Below are positions 39,445-48,510 of a stretch of DNA of 57,528 bases, piece after piece. Every line of letters begins with the position of its first letter. Positions within the stretch are counted from its first letter, which is position 1. The notes under the pieces were generated by a model. It saw nothing but the letters and a program-made list of their open reading frames with translations, did not search any database and was not told the origin of the DNA. The stretch is from Massilia sp. MS-15. GTDB taxonomy: Bacteria; Pseudomonadota; Gammaproteobacteria; Burkholderiales; Burkholderiaceae_D. Both the position numbers and the translations under genes were made by a program. The stretch covers positions 1 to 57,528 of the forward strand of contig NZ_JAIWIA010000035.1 in assembly GCF_020176695.1 (NCBI RefSeq), in the 5' to 3' direction.

Positions 39445-42438
39445 ATGGCAACCGTTTCCGACCTGACCATTACGCCCGTCTCCGGGCTGAACCATATTGA
39501 CGCATTGCTGGATGTCGGCCCCGACTGGAATTTCGTCACCGGCCTGTCCGCACCGAACACGATCTACTACACGTTCTCGATTTCGAGCGGTAACGAAAGC
39601 GGCGTGACCGGCCACGAAGCCTTTACCCTGGCCCAGCAGAACGCCGCCTACACCGCCTTCGCCTACCTGCAGCGCATCACCGGCATCCAGTTCGTCGAGA
39701 CCGCGATCGGCAGCAATGCGCAGATCCACCTGGCGAACCTGAATCTCGACGGCAGCAACACGACCGGCCTGTGCAGCTGGCAGAGCAGCTACAGCTATGC
39801 CTCGGACAATACGCTGGTCGAGTACACCGCCAACGCCTACGTCTACCTCGACAACGTCGAGTGGCGCGCCCAGAACCGCGAGCTCGATCCGGGCGGCTCC
39901 GGCTACCAGACCCTGCTCCACGAGCTGGGCCATGCGATGGGCCTGAAGCATTCGTTCGAGGGCATCACCCTGCCGGGGGCGGAAGACAATACCAACTACA
40001 CCCTGATGTCCTACAACGACGTCGGCGCCCCGCACAGCAGCTACAGCCCGTACGACATCGCGGCCTTCGACTGGCTGTACGGTCGCGACGGCCTGCGCGG
40101 CGCCCTCGGCATCAATTCGACCGGCGGCGGACGCTACATCAGCGGTTCGATGAAGGCCGAGTCGATCATCGGTTCCACCGGCGACGACGTCCTGGTGAGC
40201 GGCGGCGGAAACGACGCCGTCGATGGCGGAGCCGGCAACGACACGGTCGTGCTGGGCGGCCTGCGCAGCGAATACACCATCAGCAATGGCGCCAACGGCA
40301 GCGTGGTCGCGGCCCATGCGACGCGCGGCACGGTGAGCATCGCCAACGTCGAGCAGTTCGCCTTCAGCGACATCATGGTCGGACGCTCCCAGCTGCTGGG
40401 CACGCCGGGCGGCGGCGATACCACCGCGCCGCCGGCGCCCACGCTGTCGGTGCCGACCAATGCCGCCGGCTATGCCGCCGGCAACCGTCCCGCGTTCAGC
40501 GGCCAGGCCGAAGCGGGCGCCCTGGTGCGCGTGTATGCGGGCGACCTGCTGGTGGCCGAAACCCAGGCCGCTGCCAACGGCAGGTGGAGCGCGGTCCCGA
40601 ATGCCTTTGCCGATGGCATGCACTACGCGGTGCGCGCCACCGCGACCGATGCCGCCGGCAACGTGTCGGCTTCGAGCGGCAGCGTCAGCTTCCATGTCGA
40701 TGCGACCGAGCCGCTGGTGCCGACCCTGGCAGTGGCCAAGAATAGCGCCGGCTATGCGACCGGCAACCAGCCGCAGGTCAGCGGCCAGGCCGAAGCCGGT
40801 GCGCTGGTGCGCGTGTATGCGGGCGACCAGCAGGTAGGGGAAACCCGCGCCGACGCGAGCGGCAAGTGGCTGGTTGCCACCAGCGCGTTTGCCGATGGCC
40901 TGAATTACTCGGTGCGCGCCACCGCGACCGATGCCGCGGACAACGTGTCGGTGTCCAGCGCTCCCGTGAGCTTCCACGTGGACGCGACCGCGCCGGCCAA
41001 GCCGACCCTGGTGGTGGCCAAGAACGCGGGCGGCTACATCGCCGGCAACCAGGCGCAGGTGAGCGGCCAGGCCGAAGCGGGCGCGCTGGTCCAGGTGTAC
41101 GAAGGCAACCAGCTGGTGGCCGAAACCCGCGCCGGCGCGACTGGCGCGTGGACGGTCGCCACCAGCGCCCTGGCCGATGGCCTGAACCACACGCTGCGCG
41201 CTACCGCCACCGATGCCGCCGGCAACGTGTCGGTGTCGAGCGCCCTTGCCAGCTTCCATGTGGAAGCGACGGCGCCGGCCGCCCCGACCCTGGCGGTGTC
41301 GAAGAATGCCGCCGGCTACACGGCCGGCAACAAGCCGTTGGTGACGGGCGAAGCCGAAGCCGGTTCGCTGGTGCGCGTGTATGCGGGCAACGTGCTGGTG
41401 GCCGAGACCCGGGCAGATGACAGCGGCCTGTGGACGGTCGTCACCAGCGCCTTCGCCGATGGCCTGAACTACACGCTGCGCGCCACCGCCACCGATGCCG
41501 CCGGCAACGTGTCGGTGTCGAGCGGCACCGTCAGCTTCCATGTGGATGCGACCGCGCCGGTCAAGCCGACCTCGGTGCTGGCGCTGCAGGGCGGCGGCAA
41601 CCAGCCGGTGTTCAGCGGCACCGGCGAAGCCGGCACCACGATCGAGATCGTGCGCATCAAGGATGCCACCGTGATCGGCCGCACGGAAGTCAACAGCAAC
41701 GGCAGCTGGAAGCTCGATTCGGCCGCACTGCCCAATGGCAGCTATGAAGTCGCGGCGGTCTCGATCGACCGCGCCGACAACGCCACCAGCGCCGACAACC
41801 GCCTGAATTTCAACATCAACAGCGCGCTGAACCTGGCCGGCAACACCGGCAACGACCGTTTCACGCCGGGCGCCGGCAACAATGCGATCGACGGCATGGA
41901 TGGCCTGGATACGGTGTCCTACGCCGGCCTGCGCGGCAACTTCACGATCGAGCGCGGCGCGTACGGCGTGACCGTCACCGACAAGAGCGGCGCGCTGGGC
42001 AGCGACAACCTGGTCAACGTCGAGCGCATCCAGTTCGGCGACACCATGGTGGCGCTGGACATCGACGGCGCCGCCGGCGAGGTGTACCGCCTCTACCGCG
42101 CCGCCTTCGACCGCGAGCCGGACAAGGGCGGCCTGGCGTTCTGGATCAAGGCGCTCGATAGCGGCGACTACTCGCTGAACGACATCTCCGCCATGTTCCT
42201 GTCCGACCGTGAAGCGCGCGAGCTGTATGCGAGCGATCCGTCGGACGCCTATTTCGTCACCAAGCTGTACGCCCACGTGCTGCACCGTCCAGCCGAAGGC
42301 GCGGGCTTCGACTACTGGGTCAAGGGGCTGGAGCTGGTCTCGCGCGCCGAAGTGCTGGCCTTCTTCTCGGAGAGCGTGGAGAACCAGGCGCAGGTGATCG
42401 GCGTGATCAACAACGGCATCGAGTTCCCCCTCGGCTAA
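39445..42438 (+). CDS. serralysin-like secreted metalloprotease with Ig-like repeats and DUF4214
   Basis: Protein of 997 residues. The N-terminal catalytic domain has the metzincin motif HELGHAMGLKH (159-169) and a Met-turn TLMSYND. One glycine-rich RTX-type calcium repeat block follows (GGGNDAVDGGAGND). Four near-identical 94-residue Ig-like repeats (332-707) come next, then a diverged fifth, another RTX-like block (NTGNDRFTPGAGNN) and a C-terminal DUF4214 domain (FDREPDKGGLAFWIKAL). No Sec signal is seen, as expected for type I secretion, but no secretion genes are nearby. GC and codon use match the neighbours. Confidence 0.85.
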   Translation: MATVSDLTITPVSGLNHIDALLDVGPDWNFVTGLSAPNTIYYTFSISSGNESGVTGHEAFTLAQQNAAYTAFAYLQRITGIQFVETAIGSNAQIHLANLNLDGSNTTGLCSWQSSYSYASDNTLVEYTANAYVYLDNVEWRAQNRELDPGGSGYQTLLHELGHAMGLKHSFEGITLPGAEDNTNYTLMSYNDVGAPHSSYSPYDIAAFDWLYGRDGLRGALGINSTGGGRYISGSMKAESIIGSTGDDVLVSGGGNDAVDGGAGNDTVVLGGLRSEYTISNGANGSVVAAHATRGTVSIANVEQFAFSDIMVGRSQLLGTPGGGDTTAPPAPTLSVPTNAAGYAAGNRPAFSGQAEAGALVRVYAGDLLVAETQAAANGRWSAVPNAFADGMHYAVRATATDAAGNVSASSGSVSFHVDATEPLVPTLAVAKNSAGYATGNQPQVSGQAEAGALVRVYAGDQQVGETRADASGKWLVATSAFADGLNYSVRATATDAADNVSVSSAPVSFHVDATAPAKPTLVVAKNAGGYIAGNQAQVSGQAEAGALVQVYEGNQLVAETRAGATGAWTVATSALADGLNHTLRATATDAAGNVSVSSALASFHVEATAPAAPTLAVSKNAAGYTAGNKPLVTGEAEAGSLVRVYAGNVLVAETRADDSGLWTVVTSAFADGLNYTLRATATDAAGNVSVSSGTVSFHVDATAPVKPTSVLALQGGGNQPVFSGTGEAGTTIEIVRIKDATVIGRTEVNSNGSWKLDSAALPNGSYEVAAVSIDRADNATSADNRLNFNINSALNLAGNTGNDRFTPGAGNNAIDGMDGLDTVSYAGLRGNFTIERGAYGVTVTDKSGALGSDNLVNVERIQFGDTMVALDIDGAAGEVYRLYRAAFDREPDKGGLAFWIKALDSGDYSLNDISAMFLSDREARELYASDPSDAYFVTKLYAHVLHRPAEGAGFDYWVKGLELVSRAEVLAFFSESVENQAQVIGVINNGIEFPLG
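40438..41565 (+). repeat. four tandem 282-bp coding repeats
   Basis: Repeat units begin at 40438, 40720, 41002 and 41284, each exactly 282 bases (94 codons), inside the metalloprotease gene. Each encodes one Ig-like domain running from PTLxV through NxAGYxxGN to FHVDAT. A fifth diverged unit begins at 41566. The units are well conserved at nucleotide level, so copy number may vary by recombination. Confidence 0.9.
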
Positions 42439-42447
42439 GGAGCCCCT

Positions 42448-42651
42448 ATGAGCCAGGAAGACCGTTTCGTCGATATCGAGATCAAGCTCGCGCACCAGGA
42501 AGACCTGGTCGAGACCCTGAACCAGACCATCTACCGCCAGGGCCGCCGCATCGACCAGCTCGAAGCGATGGTCGCCGCGCTGGCGGACCACATCCGTACC
42601 CTGCAGTCGACCCGCGGGGGACCGGTCAACGAGAAGCCGCCCCACTACTGA
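42448..42651 (+). CDS. slyX: SlyX family protein
   Basis: Small coiled-coil protein (67 residues) of the SlyX family: DIEIKLAHQEDLVETLNQTIYRQ is the signature heptad region. The function is not defined in the family. It follows the metalloprotease by 9 bases, so it may be on the same transcript. Its 3' end overlaps the convergent GMC oxidoreductase gene by 26 bases (42626-42651). Confidence 0.88.
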   Translation: MSQEDRFVDIEIKLAHQEDLVETLNQTIYRQGRRIDQLEAMVAALADHIRTLQSTRGGPVNEKPPHY

Positions 42652-43927
42652 GGCGCTCTCCCAGCCGCCGTCCCAGGGCCAGCAGGGTCAGGGTCGGTGG
42701 CAGGCCCCAGGGCTGGGGAATCACCGACGCATCGCACACGTACAGGCCGGGGACGGCGCGCAGCTCGCTGTCCACGCCTGTTTTTCCGTCACGCTGTCCG
42801 CCGATCGGCACGCTGCCGCCCGGATGGGCCGCGAAGTGGTGGGTGGCGAACACCCGCCGCGCGCCGGCCTGGCGCAGGATCGCGCGCGCCATCCCGATGC
42901 CTTCCGCCAGGCGCGCCCGGTCGCCCGGCGTGAGGCGCTTGTCGACCCAGCGCGGCCCGATGCTGCCGCCGATCTCATCGCGGATCTTCACCATCACGCT
43001 CAGCGTATGCCGGTGCGCCCCCAGCCGGCCGATCCGGCCCGCCTGCAGCGCGAAGGCCGCGTACATCGGCGCCGGCAGCGTGAGGTCGGCCAGGGCGATG
43101 CCCCGCTCCGGAAAGCTGGCGCCGGCCGCCATCGGCACCTCGGCCCCGCCATCCAGGTCGTCCACGCCCCCCATCACCGCCACCACCGGATCGCTGAAGA
43201 AGGACGCGTGGCGCGGGCCCAGACCGGAGGCATGCAGCAGGCGCGGGCTGCCGATGCCGCCGCCGGCCAGCACCACCAGCGGCGCGTGCGCCACCCGCGT
43301 GGCGCCGGCCTGCACATATTCGACCCCGACCGCGCGGCCGTCTTCCAGCAGCACGCGCCGTACCCGGCTGCGGTCGCGCAGTGCGGCGCCGTGGCGGCAT
43401 GCTTCGTCGACAAAGTCGCGCGCGCTCCACTTCGCGCCGAAGGGACACCCGTACACGCAGCGCCAGCAGCCGCTGCGGCAGGTCTCGGGGCGGATCATCT
43501 TGTCCAGCTTGTTCCAGGCGAAGCCGGCGGCGCGCGCCGCCGCCATGATGCGGGCGGCCATCGGGCCGACCAGGCCGTCGGGCAGGGGAGCGAGCGGCAG
43601 TTCGGCGCGCAGCGCGGCCAGGTGCGGCGCCAGGTCGATGCCGTGCGCCGCGAACATCGCGGGCGGCGGGTCGGCGGCGGTGGCGAAGTTCAGCGCCGAG
43701 CTGCCGCCCAGGGTGGTCCCGGCCACCAGCAGCGAGGCGTCGCGGTGCAGCCAGGCGCCGCGGCCGGGCAGGGCCATGCCGGCCATCTGGCCCAGGGTGC
43801 CGGCCAGCGGCGCCGCGCTGCCCTGTTCCAGGACCAGCACGCGGGCGCCGGCGCGCGCCAGCGTGCGCGCGCTGCTGGCACCGCCGGGGCCGGTGCCGAC
43901 GACGATCGCATCATAGGACAGGTTCAT
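42626..43927 (-). CDS. GMC-type FAD oxidoreductase with four-cysteine cluster
   Basis: Flavoprotein of 433 residues related to the glucose-methanol-choline oxidoreductases. The N-terminal FAD site is VVGTGPGGASSARTLARAGA. The C-terminal GMC signature reads GLYVCDASVIPQPWGLPPT. A cluster C-x3-C-x2-C-x3-C (positions 43445-43480) follows the substrate domain start and resembles metal or Fe-S ligands; this is not typical of most short GMC enzymes. No signal peptide is seen. The start at 43927 faces the M3 peptidase cluster. Substrate unknown. Confidence 0.75.
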   Translation of the reverse strand: MNLSYDAIVVGTGPGGASSARTLARAGARVLVLEQGSAAPLAGTLGQMAGMALPGRGAWLHRDASLLVAGTTLGGSSALNFATAADPPPAMFAAHGIDLAPHLAALRAELPLAPLPDGLVGPMAARIMAAARAAGFAWNKLDKMIRPETCRSGCWRCVYGCPFGAKWSARDFVDEACRHGAALRDRSRVRRVLLEDGRAVGVEYVQAGATRVAHAPLVVLAGGGIGSPRLLHASGLGPRHASFFSDPVVAVMGGVDDLDGGAEVPMAAGASFPERGIALADLTLPAPMYAAFALQAGRIGRLGAHRHTLSVMVKIRDEIGGSIGPRWVDKRLTPGDRARLAEGIGMARAILRQAGARRVFATHHFAAHPGGSVPIGGQRDGKTGVDSELRAVPGLYVCDASVIPQPWGLPPTLTLLALGRRLGERLSSGAASR

Positions 43928-43995
43928 GGGAGCAGGAATCCAGGCGTGAAGGCGGGGTGGAGCGCCGATGCTAGCACGCGCGACCGGTGCCCGCT

Positions 43996-44035
43996 GATAC
44001 ATGCGGATACATGCCTGAAACATGGCCGATACATA
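43996..44035. promoter_or_regulatory. helically phased GATACATG direct repeats
   Basis: Octamers at 43996 (GATACATG), 44006 (GATACATG), 44017 (GAAACATG) and 44028 (GATACATA), spaced 10, 11 and 11 bases. All point the same way and would lie on one face of the helix. They lie just upstream of the M3 promoter and about 70 bases from the GMC start. A candidate multi-site operator for one or both divergent genes. Confidence 0.5.
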
Positions 44036-44046
44036 TCGTTTTTCGT

Positions 44047-44076
44047 GTGACTTGGTGCATACAAGCCTGCTATGAT
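44047..44076 (+). promoter_or_regulatory. promoter of the first M3 peptidase
   Basis: GTGACT (44047-44052), 18-base spacer and TATGAT (44071-44076). The -10 matches consensus at 5 of 6 positions. The leader to the ATG at 44138 is about 55 bases. Confidence 0.4.
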
Positions 44077-44137
44077 CGTCGCGCAGAGGCTGTCGAGCAT
44101 GCCCGGCGGCTCCCTCCAAGAGACTGTGAAAGATCGC

Positions 44138-46258
44138 ATGAACCGCCCTCAACTGCTCATCCTTGCCGCCAGCCTCGCGTTCGCCCACGCCGCCGTGGCG
44201 GCACCTGCGCTCGACGCCGCCAACCCGTTCGCCCGGCCCAGCAGCCTGCCGCTGAACTATCCGGCCTTCGACAAGATCAGGAACGAGCACTTCCTGCCGG
44301 CCTACGCGGCCGGCATGGCCGAGCAGCTGCGCGAGATCGACGCGATCGCGGCCAATCCCAGGGCGCCCACCTTCGACAACACCATCGTCGCCATGGAGCG
44401 CAGCGGCCAGCTGCTGGCGCGCGTGAGCGCCGTGTTCTCGAACCTGCAGACCGCCAACACCAATGATGTGCTCGATGCGGTGGACCGCGAGATGTCGCCA
44501 AAACTGGCGGCCCACAACGATGCGATCTACCTGAACCCGGCGCTGTTCAAGCGCGTGCAAGCCCTGCACGACAAGCGCGCCAGCCTCAAGCTGGACGCCG
44601 AGTCGCAGCACCTGCTCGAGCGCGTGTACAAGGAATTCGTGCGCGCCGGCGCCAGGCTGTCGGCCGCCGACAAGGACAAGCTGAAGAAGTACAACGCCGA
44701 CATCGCCTCGCTGCAGTCCGACTTCTCGCAGCGCGTGCTGAAGGAAGCGAATGCCTCGGCGCTGGTGGTCGACACCCGCGCCGAGCTGGCCGGCCTGACG
44801 GAAGCCGAGATCGCGGCCGCCGCGGCGGAAGCGGACAAGCGCGGCCTGAAGGGCAAGTACGCGATTGCGATCGTCAACACCAGCAGCCAGCCGGCCCTGT
44901 CCAGCCTTACCGACCGCAAGACCCGCGAGCGCCTGATGGCGGCTTCGCTGAATCGTGGCAGCCGCGGCGGCGAGTATGATGCGCGCGAGCTGGTGCTCAA
45001 GCTGGCGCGCCTGCGCGCCGAACGCGCCGCCCTGCTGGGCTACCCGAACTACGCTGCCTACTCGCAGGAGCTGGAGACGGCCAAGAACCCGGCCGCGGTG
45101 AACCGCCTGCTGGCCGAACTGGCCAGGCCGGCGGTGAACAACGCACGCAAGGAAGGCGCCGAGATCCAGCAGCTGATCGACCGCGAGAAGGGCGGCTTCC
45201 AGCTCGCCTCCTGGGATTGGCCGATCTACCAGGACAAGGTGCGCGCCGCCAGGTACGACTTCGACGAGAACCAGCTGCGCCCGTATTTCGAGCTGAACCG
45301 CGTGCTGGTGGACGGCGTGTTCTTCGCCGCCACCCGCGAGTACGGCATCACCTTCAAGGAGCGCAAGGACCTGCCGGTGTACGACCCGGACGTGCGCGTA
45401 TTCGACGTGTTCGACACTGATGCCAAACAGCTGGCGATCTTCATCTTCGACCCTTACGCGCGCGGCAACAAGCAGGGCGGCGCCTGGATGAACGAGTACG
45501 TGTCGCAATCGACCCTGCTGGGCCGCAAGCCCGTGGTCGGCAACCACCTGAACATCCCCAGGCCGCCCAAGGGCCAGCCGACCCTGCTGACCTATGACGA
45601 GGTGCGCACCGCCTTCCACGAGTTCGGCCACGCGCTGCACGGCATGTTCTCGAACGTGAAGTACCCGCACTTCTCGGGCACCAACGTACCGCGCGACTTC
45701 GTCGAGTATCCGTCCCAGGTCAACGAGATGTGGGCGATCTGGCCCGAGGTGCTGGCCAACTATGCGAAGCACCACCAGACCGGCGCGCCGATGCCGAAGG
45801 CGCTGCTGGACAAGGTGGTCGCCTCCAAGAAGTTCAACCAGGGCTATCTCACCACCGAGTACCTGGCCGCGTCGCTGCTCGACCAGCGCTGGCACCAGCT
45901 GACGCCGGACCAGATCCCGCCTGATGTGCTGGCCTTCGAGGCCAAGGCGCTGAAGGATGCGGGCGTCGACTACGCGCCGGTGCCGCCGCGCTACCGCACG
46001 ACCTATTTCTCGCACTCGATGAACGGCGGCTACTCGGCCGGCTATTACGCCTACCTGTGGAGCGAGAAGCTCGACGCCGACACGGTCCAGTGGTTCACCG
46101 AAAGCGGCGGCTTGAGCCGCAAGAACGGCGACCACTTCCGCAAGACCCTGCTGTCGCGCGGCGGCAGCGCCGATGCGATGCAGCTGTTCCGCAACTTCCG
46201 CGGCCGCGATCCGGTCATCGAACCGTTGCTCGAACGCCGCGGCCTGAACGGCAACTGA
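44138..46258 (+). CDS. exported M3 family metallopeptidase, copy 1
   Basis: Dcp/oligopeptidase A-type zinc peptidase (706 residues). A signal peptide ends near residue 22 (cleavage at VAA). The mature part begins LDAANPFARPSSLPLNYPAFDKIRNEHFLPAY. The catalytic HEFGHALHGMFS starts at His494, with the third zinc glutamate in VEYPSQVNEMW. Length and order are full family length. The ATG at 44138 begins the signal peptide; an earlier in-frame ATG lies in the leader. It is the first of three tandem paralogues, each with its own signal peptide. Confidence 0.9.
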   Translation: MNRPQLLILAASLAFAHAAVAAPALDAANPFARPSSLPLNYPAFDKIRNEHFLPAYAAGMAEQLREIDAIAANPRAPTFDNTIVAMERSGQLLARVSAVFSNLQTANTNDVLDAVDREMSPKLAAHNDAIYLNPALFKRVQALHDKRASLKLDAESQHLLERVYKEFVRAGARLSAADKDKLKKYNADIASLQSDFSQRVLKEANASALVVDTRAELAGLTEAEIAAAAAEADKRGLKGKYAIAIVNTSSQPALSSLTDRKTRERLMAASLNRGSRGGEYDARELVLKLARLRAERAALLGYPNYAAYSQELETAKNPAAVNRLLAELARPAVNNARKEGAEIQQLIDREKGGFQLASWDWPIYQDKVRAARYDFDENQLRPYFELNRVLVDGVFFAATREYGITFKERKDLPVYDPDVRVFDVFDTDAKQLAIFIFDPYARGNKQGGAWMNEYVSQSTLLGRKPVVGNHLNIPRPPKGQPTLLTYDEVRTAFHEFGHALHGMFSNVKYPHFSGTNVPRDFVEYPSQVNEMWAIWPEVLANYAKHHQTGAPMPKALLDKVVASKKFNQGYLTTEYLAASLLDQRWHQLTPDQIPPDVLAFEAKALKDAGVDYAPVPPRYRTTYFSHSMNGGYSAGYYAYLWSEKLDADTVQWFTESGGLSRKNGDHFRKTLLSRGGSADAMQLFRNFRGRDPVIEPLLERRGLNGN

Positions 46259-46286
46259 GCCGGCCGGCACCCCACTTTTTCGCGCC

Positions 46287-46333
46287 ATGCCTGGCGCCGC
46301 CGGGCCCCCCGCCCGGCGGCGCCCGGCAGGCAT
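46287..46333 (+). terminator. long imperfect hairpin between M3 copies 1 and 2
   Basis: ATGCCTG plus GCGCCGCCGGGC (46287-46305) pairs with GCCCGGCGGCGC and CAGGCAT (46311-46333), with a 5-base C loop and a 4-base bulge (CCGG, 46323-46326). The 19-bp total stem is very GC-rich. No U-tract follows; it may be a Rho-dependent or mRNA-stabilising structure. Confidence 0.5.
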
Positions 46334-46367
46334 GTTTCAACGTAGTTCAATCAATACCCGAGACACC

Positions 46368-48479
46368 ATGAACCGTCCCCGTATGCTCCTGATCGCAGCC
46401 AGCGTCGCCATGGCCAACCTGGCCCATGCCGCGCCGCTCGACGCCACCAACCCGTTCGCCAAGCCGAGCACCCTCCAATACGGCTACCCGGCCTTCGACA
46501 AGATCAGGAACGAACACTTCGCGCCGGCCTTCGAGGCAGGCATGCGTGAGCAGGCGCGCGAAGTGGAAGCGATCGCCAACAACAAGGCGGCGCCGACCTT
46601 CGAGAACACCATCGTCGCGATGGAGCGTTCGGGCCGGCTGCTGAACCGCGTGTCCACCGTGTTCGGCACCCTGGTCGGTTCCTACACCAACGACAGCCTG
46701 CAGGCCCTGGACAAGGAACTGGCGCCGAAACTGGCCGCCCACGGCGACGCGATCCGCCTGAACCCGAAGCTGTTCCAGCGCATCCAGGCCCTGTACGCCA
46801 AGCGCGACAGGCTGGGCCTGGACGCCGAGTCGGCGTACCTGATCGAGCGCTACCACACCGACTTCGTGCGCGCCGGCGCCAAGCTCTCCAGCGCCGACAA
46901 GCAGAAACTGCGCGAGTACAACAGCAAGCTGGCCGCCCTGCAGACCCAGTTCAGCCAGAACGTGCTGAAGGAAGTGAATGCCTCGGCCTTCGTGGTGGAC
47001 ACCCGCGAAGAGCTGGCCGGCCTGCCGGAGAGCGCGATCGTGGCCGCCAGCGCCGAGGCCAGGAAGCGCGGCCTGGACGGCAAGTTCGTGATCCCGGTCG
47101 TGAACACGACCCAGCAGGGCCCGCTGTCGCAGCTGAGCGTGCGCGGCACCCGCGAGAAGCTGCTCTCGATCTCGGCGGTGCGCGGCTCGCGCGGCGGCGA
47201 GTTCGACAACCGCGACATCGTGCTGCAGCTGGCCAGGCTGCGCGCCGAGCGCGCCGAGCTGCTGGGCTACAGCAGCCACGCCGCCTACTCGCTGGAAGAC
47301 CAGACCGCCAAGGACACGACCGCCGTCAACAAGCTGCTGTCCGACCTGGCCGTGCCGGCCGTGCGCAACGCCAGGAAGGAAGCCGCCGAGATCCAGGAAA
47401 TGATCGATGCGGAGAAAGGCGGCTTCAAGGTCGCGGCCCAAGACTGGAACTACTACAGCGACAAGGTGCGCGCCGCCAAGTACGCTTTTGACGCCAACCA
47501 GCTCAAGCCTTACTTCGAACTCGACCGCGTGCTGCACGACGGCGCCTTCTTCGCCGCCAACAAGCTGTGGGGCATCACCTTCAAGCAGCGCAAGGACTTG
47601 CCGACCTACGACGCCGACGTGCGCGTGTACGACGTGTTCGAAGAGAACGGCGAGCACCTGGCGATCTTCGTGCTCGATCCGTACGCGCGTCCGAACAAGC
47701 GCGGCGGCGCCTGGATGGGCGCCCTGGTCAGCCAGAGCACGCTGCTGGGCAACAAGCCGGTCATCACCAACAACCTGAACCTGGCCAAGCCGGCGCCGGG
47801 CGAGCCGACCCTGCTCACCTGGGACGAAGTGCGTACCACCTTCCACGAATTCGGCCACGGCACCCACGGCTGGTTCTCGAAGGTGAAGTACCCGCGCTTC
47901 TCGGGCACCAGCGTGCCGCGCGACTACGTCGAGCTGCCGTCGCAGGTCTACGAGATGTGGATGGCCTGGCCGGAGGTGCTCGCCAATTATGCCAAGCATT
48001 ACCAGACCGGCGCGCCGATGCCGAAAGAGCTGCTGGACAAGCTGCGCGCCTCGCAGAAATTCAATGAAGGCTACCGCACGACCGAGTACCTGGCCGCCGC
48101 GGTGCTCGACCAGCGCTGGCACCAGCTGGGTTCGAAAGCGATCCCGGGCAACGTGAAGTCGTTCGAGGAACAGGCGCTGAAGGAAGCGGGCCTGGACTTC
48201 GCGCCGGTGCCGCCGCGCTATAGCTCGACCTACTTTTCGCACGCCTTCTCGGGCGGCTATTCGGCCGGCTACTACAGCTACCTGTGGGCCGAGCGCCTGG
48301 ATGCCGACGCCGGCGAATGGTTCAAGGAAAACGGCGGCCTGCAGCGCAAGAACGGCGAGCGCTTCCGCCAGATGGTGCTGTCCAAGGGCGGCACCATGGA
48401 CGCGGTGCAGATGTACCGCGATTTCCGCGGCCGCGACCCGGTCATCGCGCCGCTGCTGGAACGCCGCGGCCTGAACTAA
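46368..48479 (+). CDS. exported M3 family metallopeptidase, copy 2
   Basis: Paralogue of the preceding gene (703 residues). The signal peptide ends near residue 21. The active site is HEFGHGTHGWFS (His493), so ALHGMFS of copies 1 and 3 is changed to GTHGWFS, and the distal glutamate region reads VELPSQVYEMW. Changes near the zinc site suggest altered substrate preference. Other blocks (RPSTLQYG, IERYHTDFVRAGAKL, PVVNTTQQGPLSQL) align collinearly with copies 1 and 3. The ATG at 46368 begins the signal peptide. Confidence 0.9.
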   Translation: MNRPRMLLIAASVAMANLAHAAPLDATNPFAKPSTLQYGYPAFDKIRNEHFAPAFEAGMREQAREVEAIANNKAAPTFENTIVAMERSGRLLNRVSTVFGTLVGSYTNDSLQALDKELAPKLAAHGDAIRLNPKLFQRIQALYAKRDRLGLDAESAYLIERYHTDFVRAGAKLSSADKQKLREYNSKLAALQTQFSQNVLKEVNASAFVVDTREELAGLPESAIVAASAEARKRGLDGKFVIPVVNTTQQGPLSQLSVRGTREKLLSISAVRGSRGGEFDNRDIVLQLARLRAERAELLGYSSHAAYSLEDQTAKDTTAVNKLLSDLAVPAVRNARKEAAEIQEMIDAEKGGFKVAAQDWNYYSDKVRAAKYAFDANQLKPYFELDRVLHDGAFFAANKLWGITFKQRKDLPTYDADVRVYDVFEENGEHLAIFVLDPYARPNKRGGAWMGALVSQSTLLGNKPVITNNLNLAKPAPGEPTLLTWDEVRTTFHEFGHGTHGWFSKVKYPRFSGTSVPRDYVELPSQVYEMWMAWPEVLANYAKHYQTGAPMPKELLDKLRASQKFNEGYRTTEYLAAAVLDQRWHQLGSKAIPGNVKSFEEQALKEAGLDFAPVPPRYSSTYFSHAFSGGYSAGYYSYLWAERLDADAGEWFKENGGLQRKNGERFRQMVLSKGGTMDAVQMYRDFRGRDPVIAPLLERRGLN

Positions 48480-48486
48480 GTCCAGG

Positions 48487-48510
48487 CAAGCCGGCGCACG
48501 CGCCGGCTTG
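48487..48510 (+). terminator. terminator-like hairpin after M3 copy 2
   Basis: Perfect 10-bp stem CAAGCCGGCG / CGCCGGCTTG with a 4-base loop, followed by TCGTTCATTCAGCTTTTT. An intrinsic terminator is plausible although the U-tract is interrupted. Confidence 0.55.

Noticed and set aside
40438..41565. Possible CRISPR or satellite DNA because of regular repeats.
   Set aside because: Units are 282 bases, coding, without spacers, and read as Ig-like domains.
39439..42645. A 1068-codon open frame on the minus strand opposite the metalloprotease gene.
   Set aside because: It mirrors the repeat-rich plus-strand gene, reads as His/Ala/Gly-biased sequence with no domain, and is an effect of high GC. 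The plus-strand frame has the metzincin motif and clear domains.
43928..46333. In-frame extension of the GMC oxidoreductase far upstream on the minus strand.
   Set aside because: The extension is antisense to M3 copy 1. The FAD motif begins right after Met at 43927.
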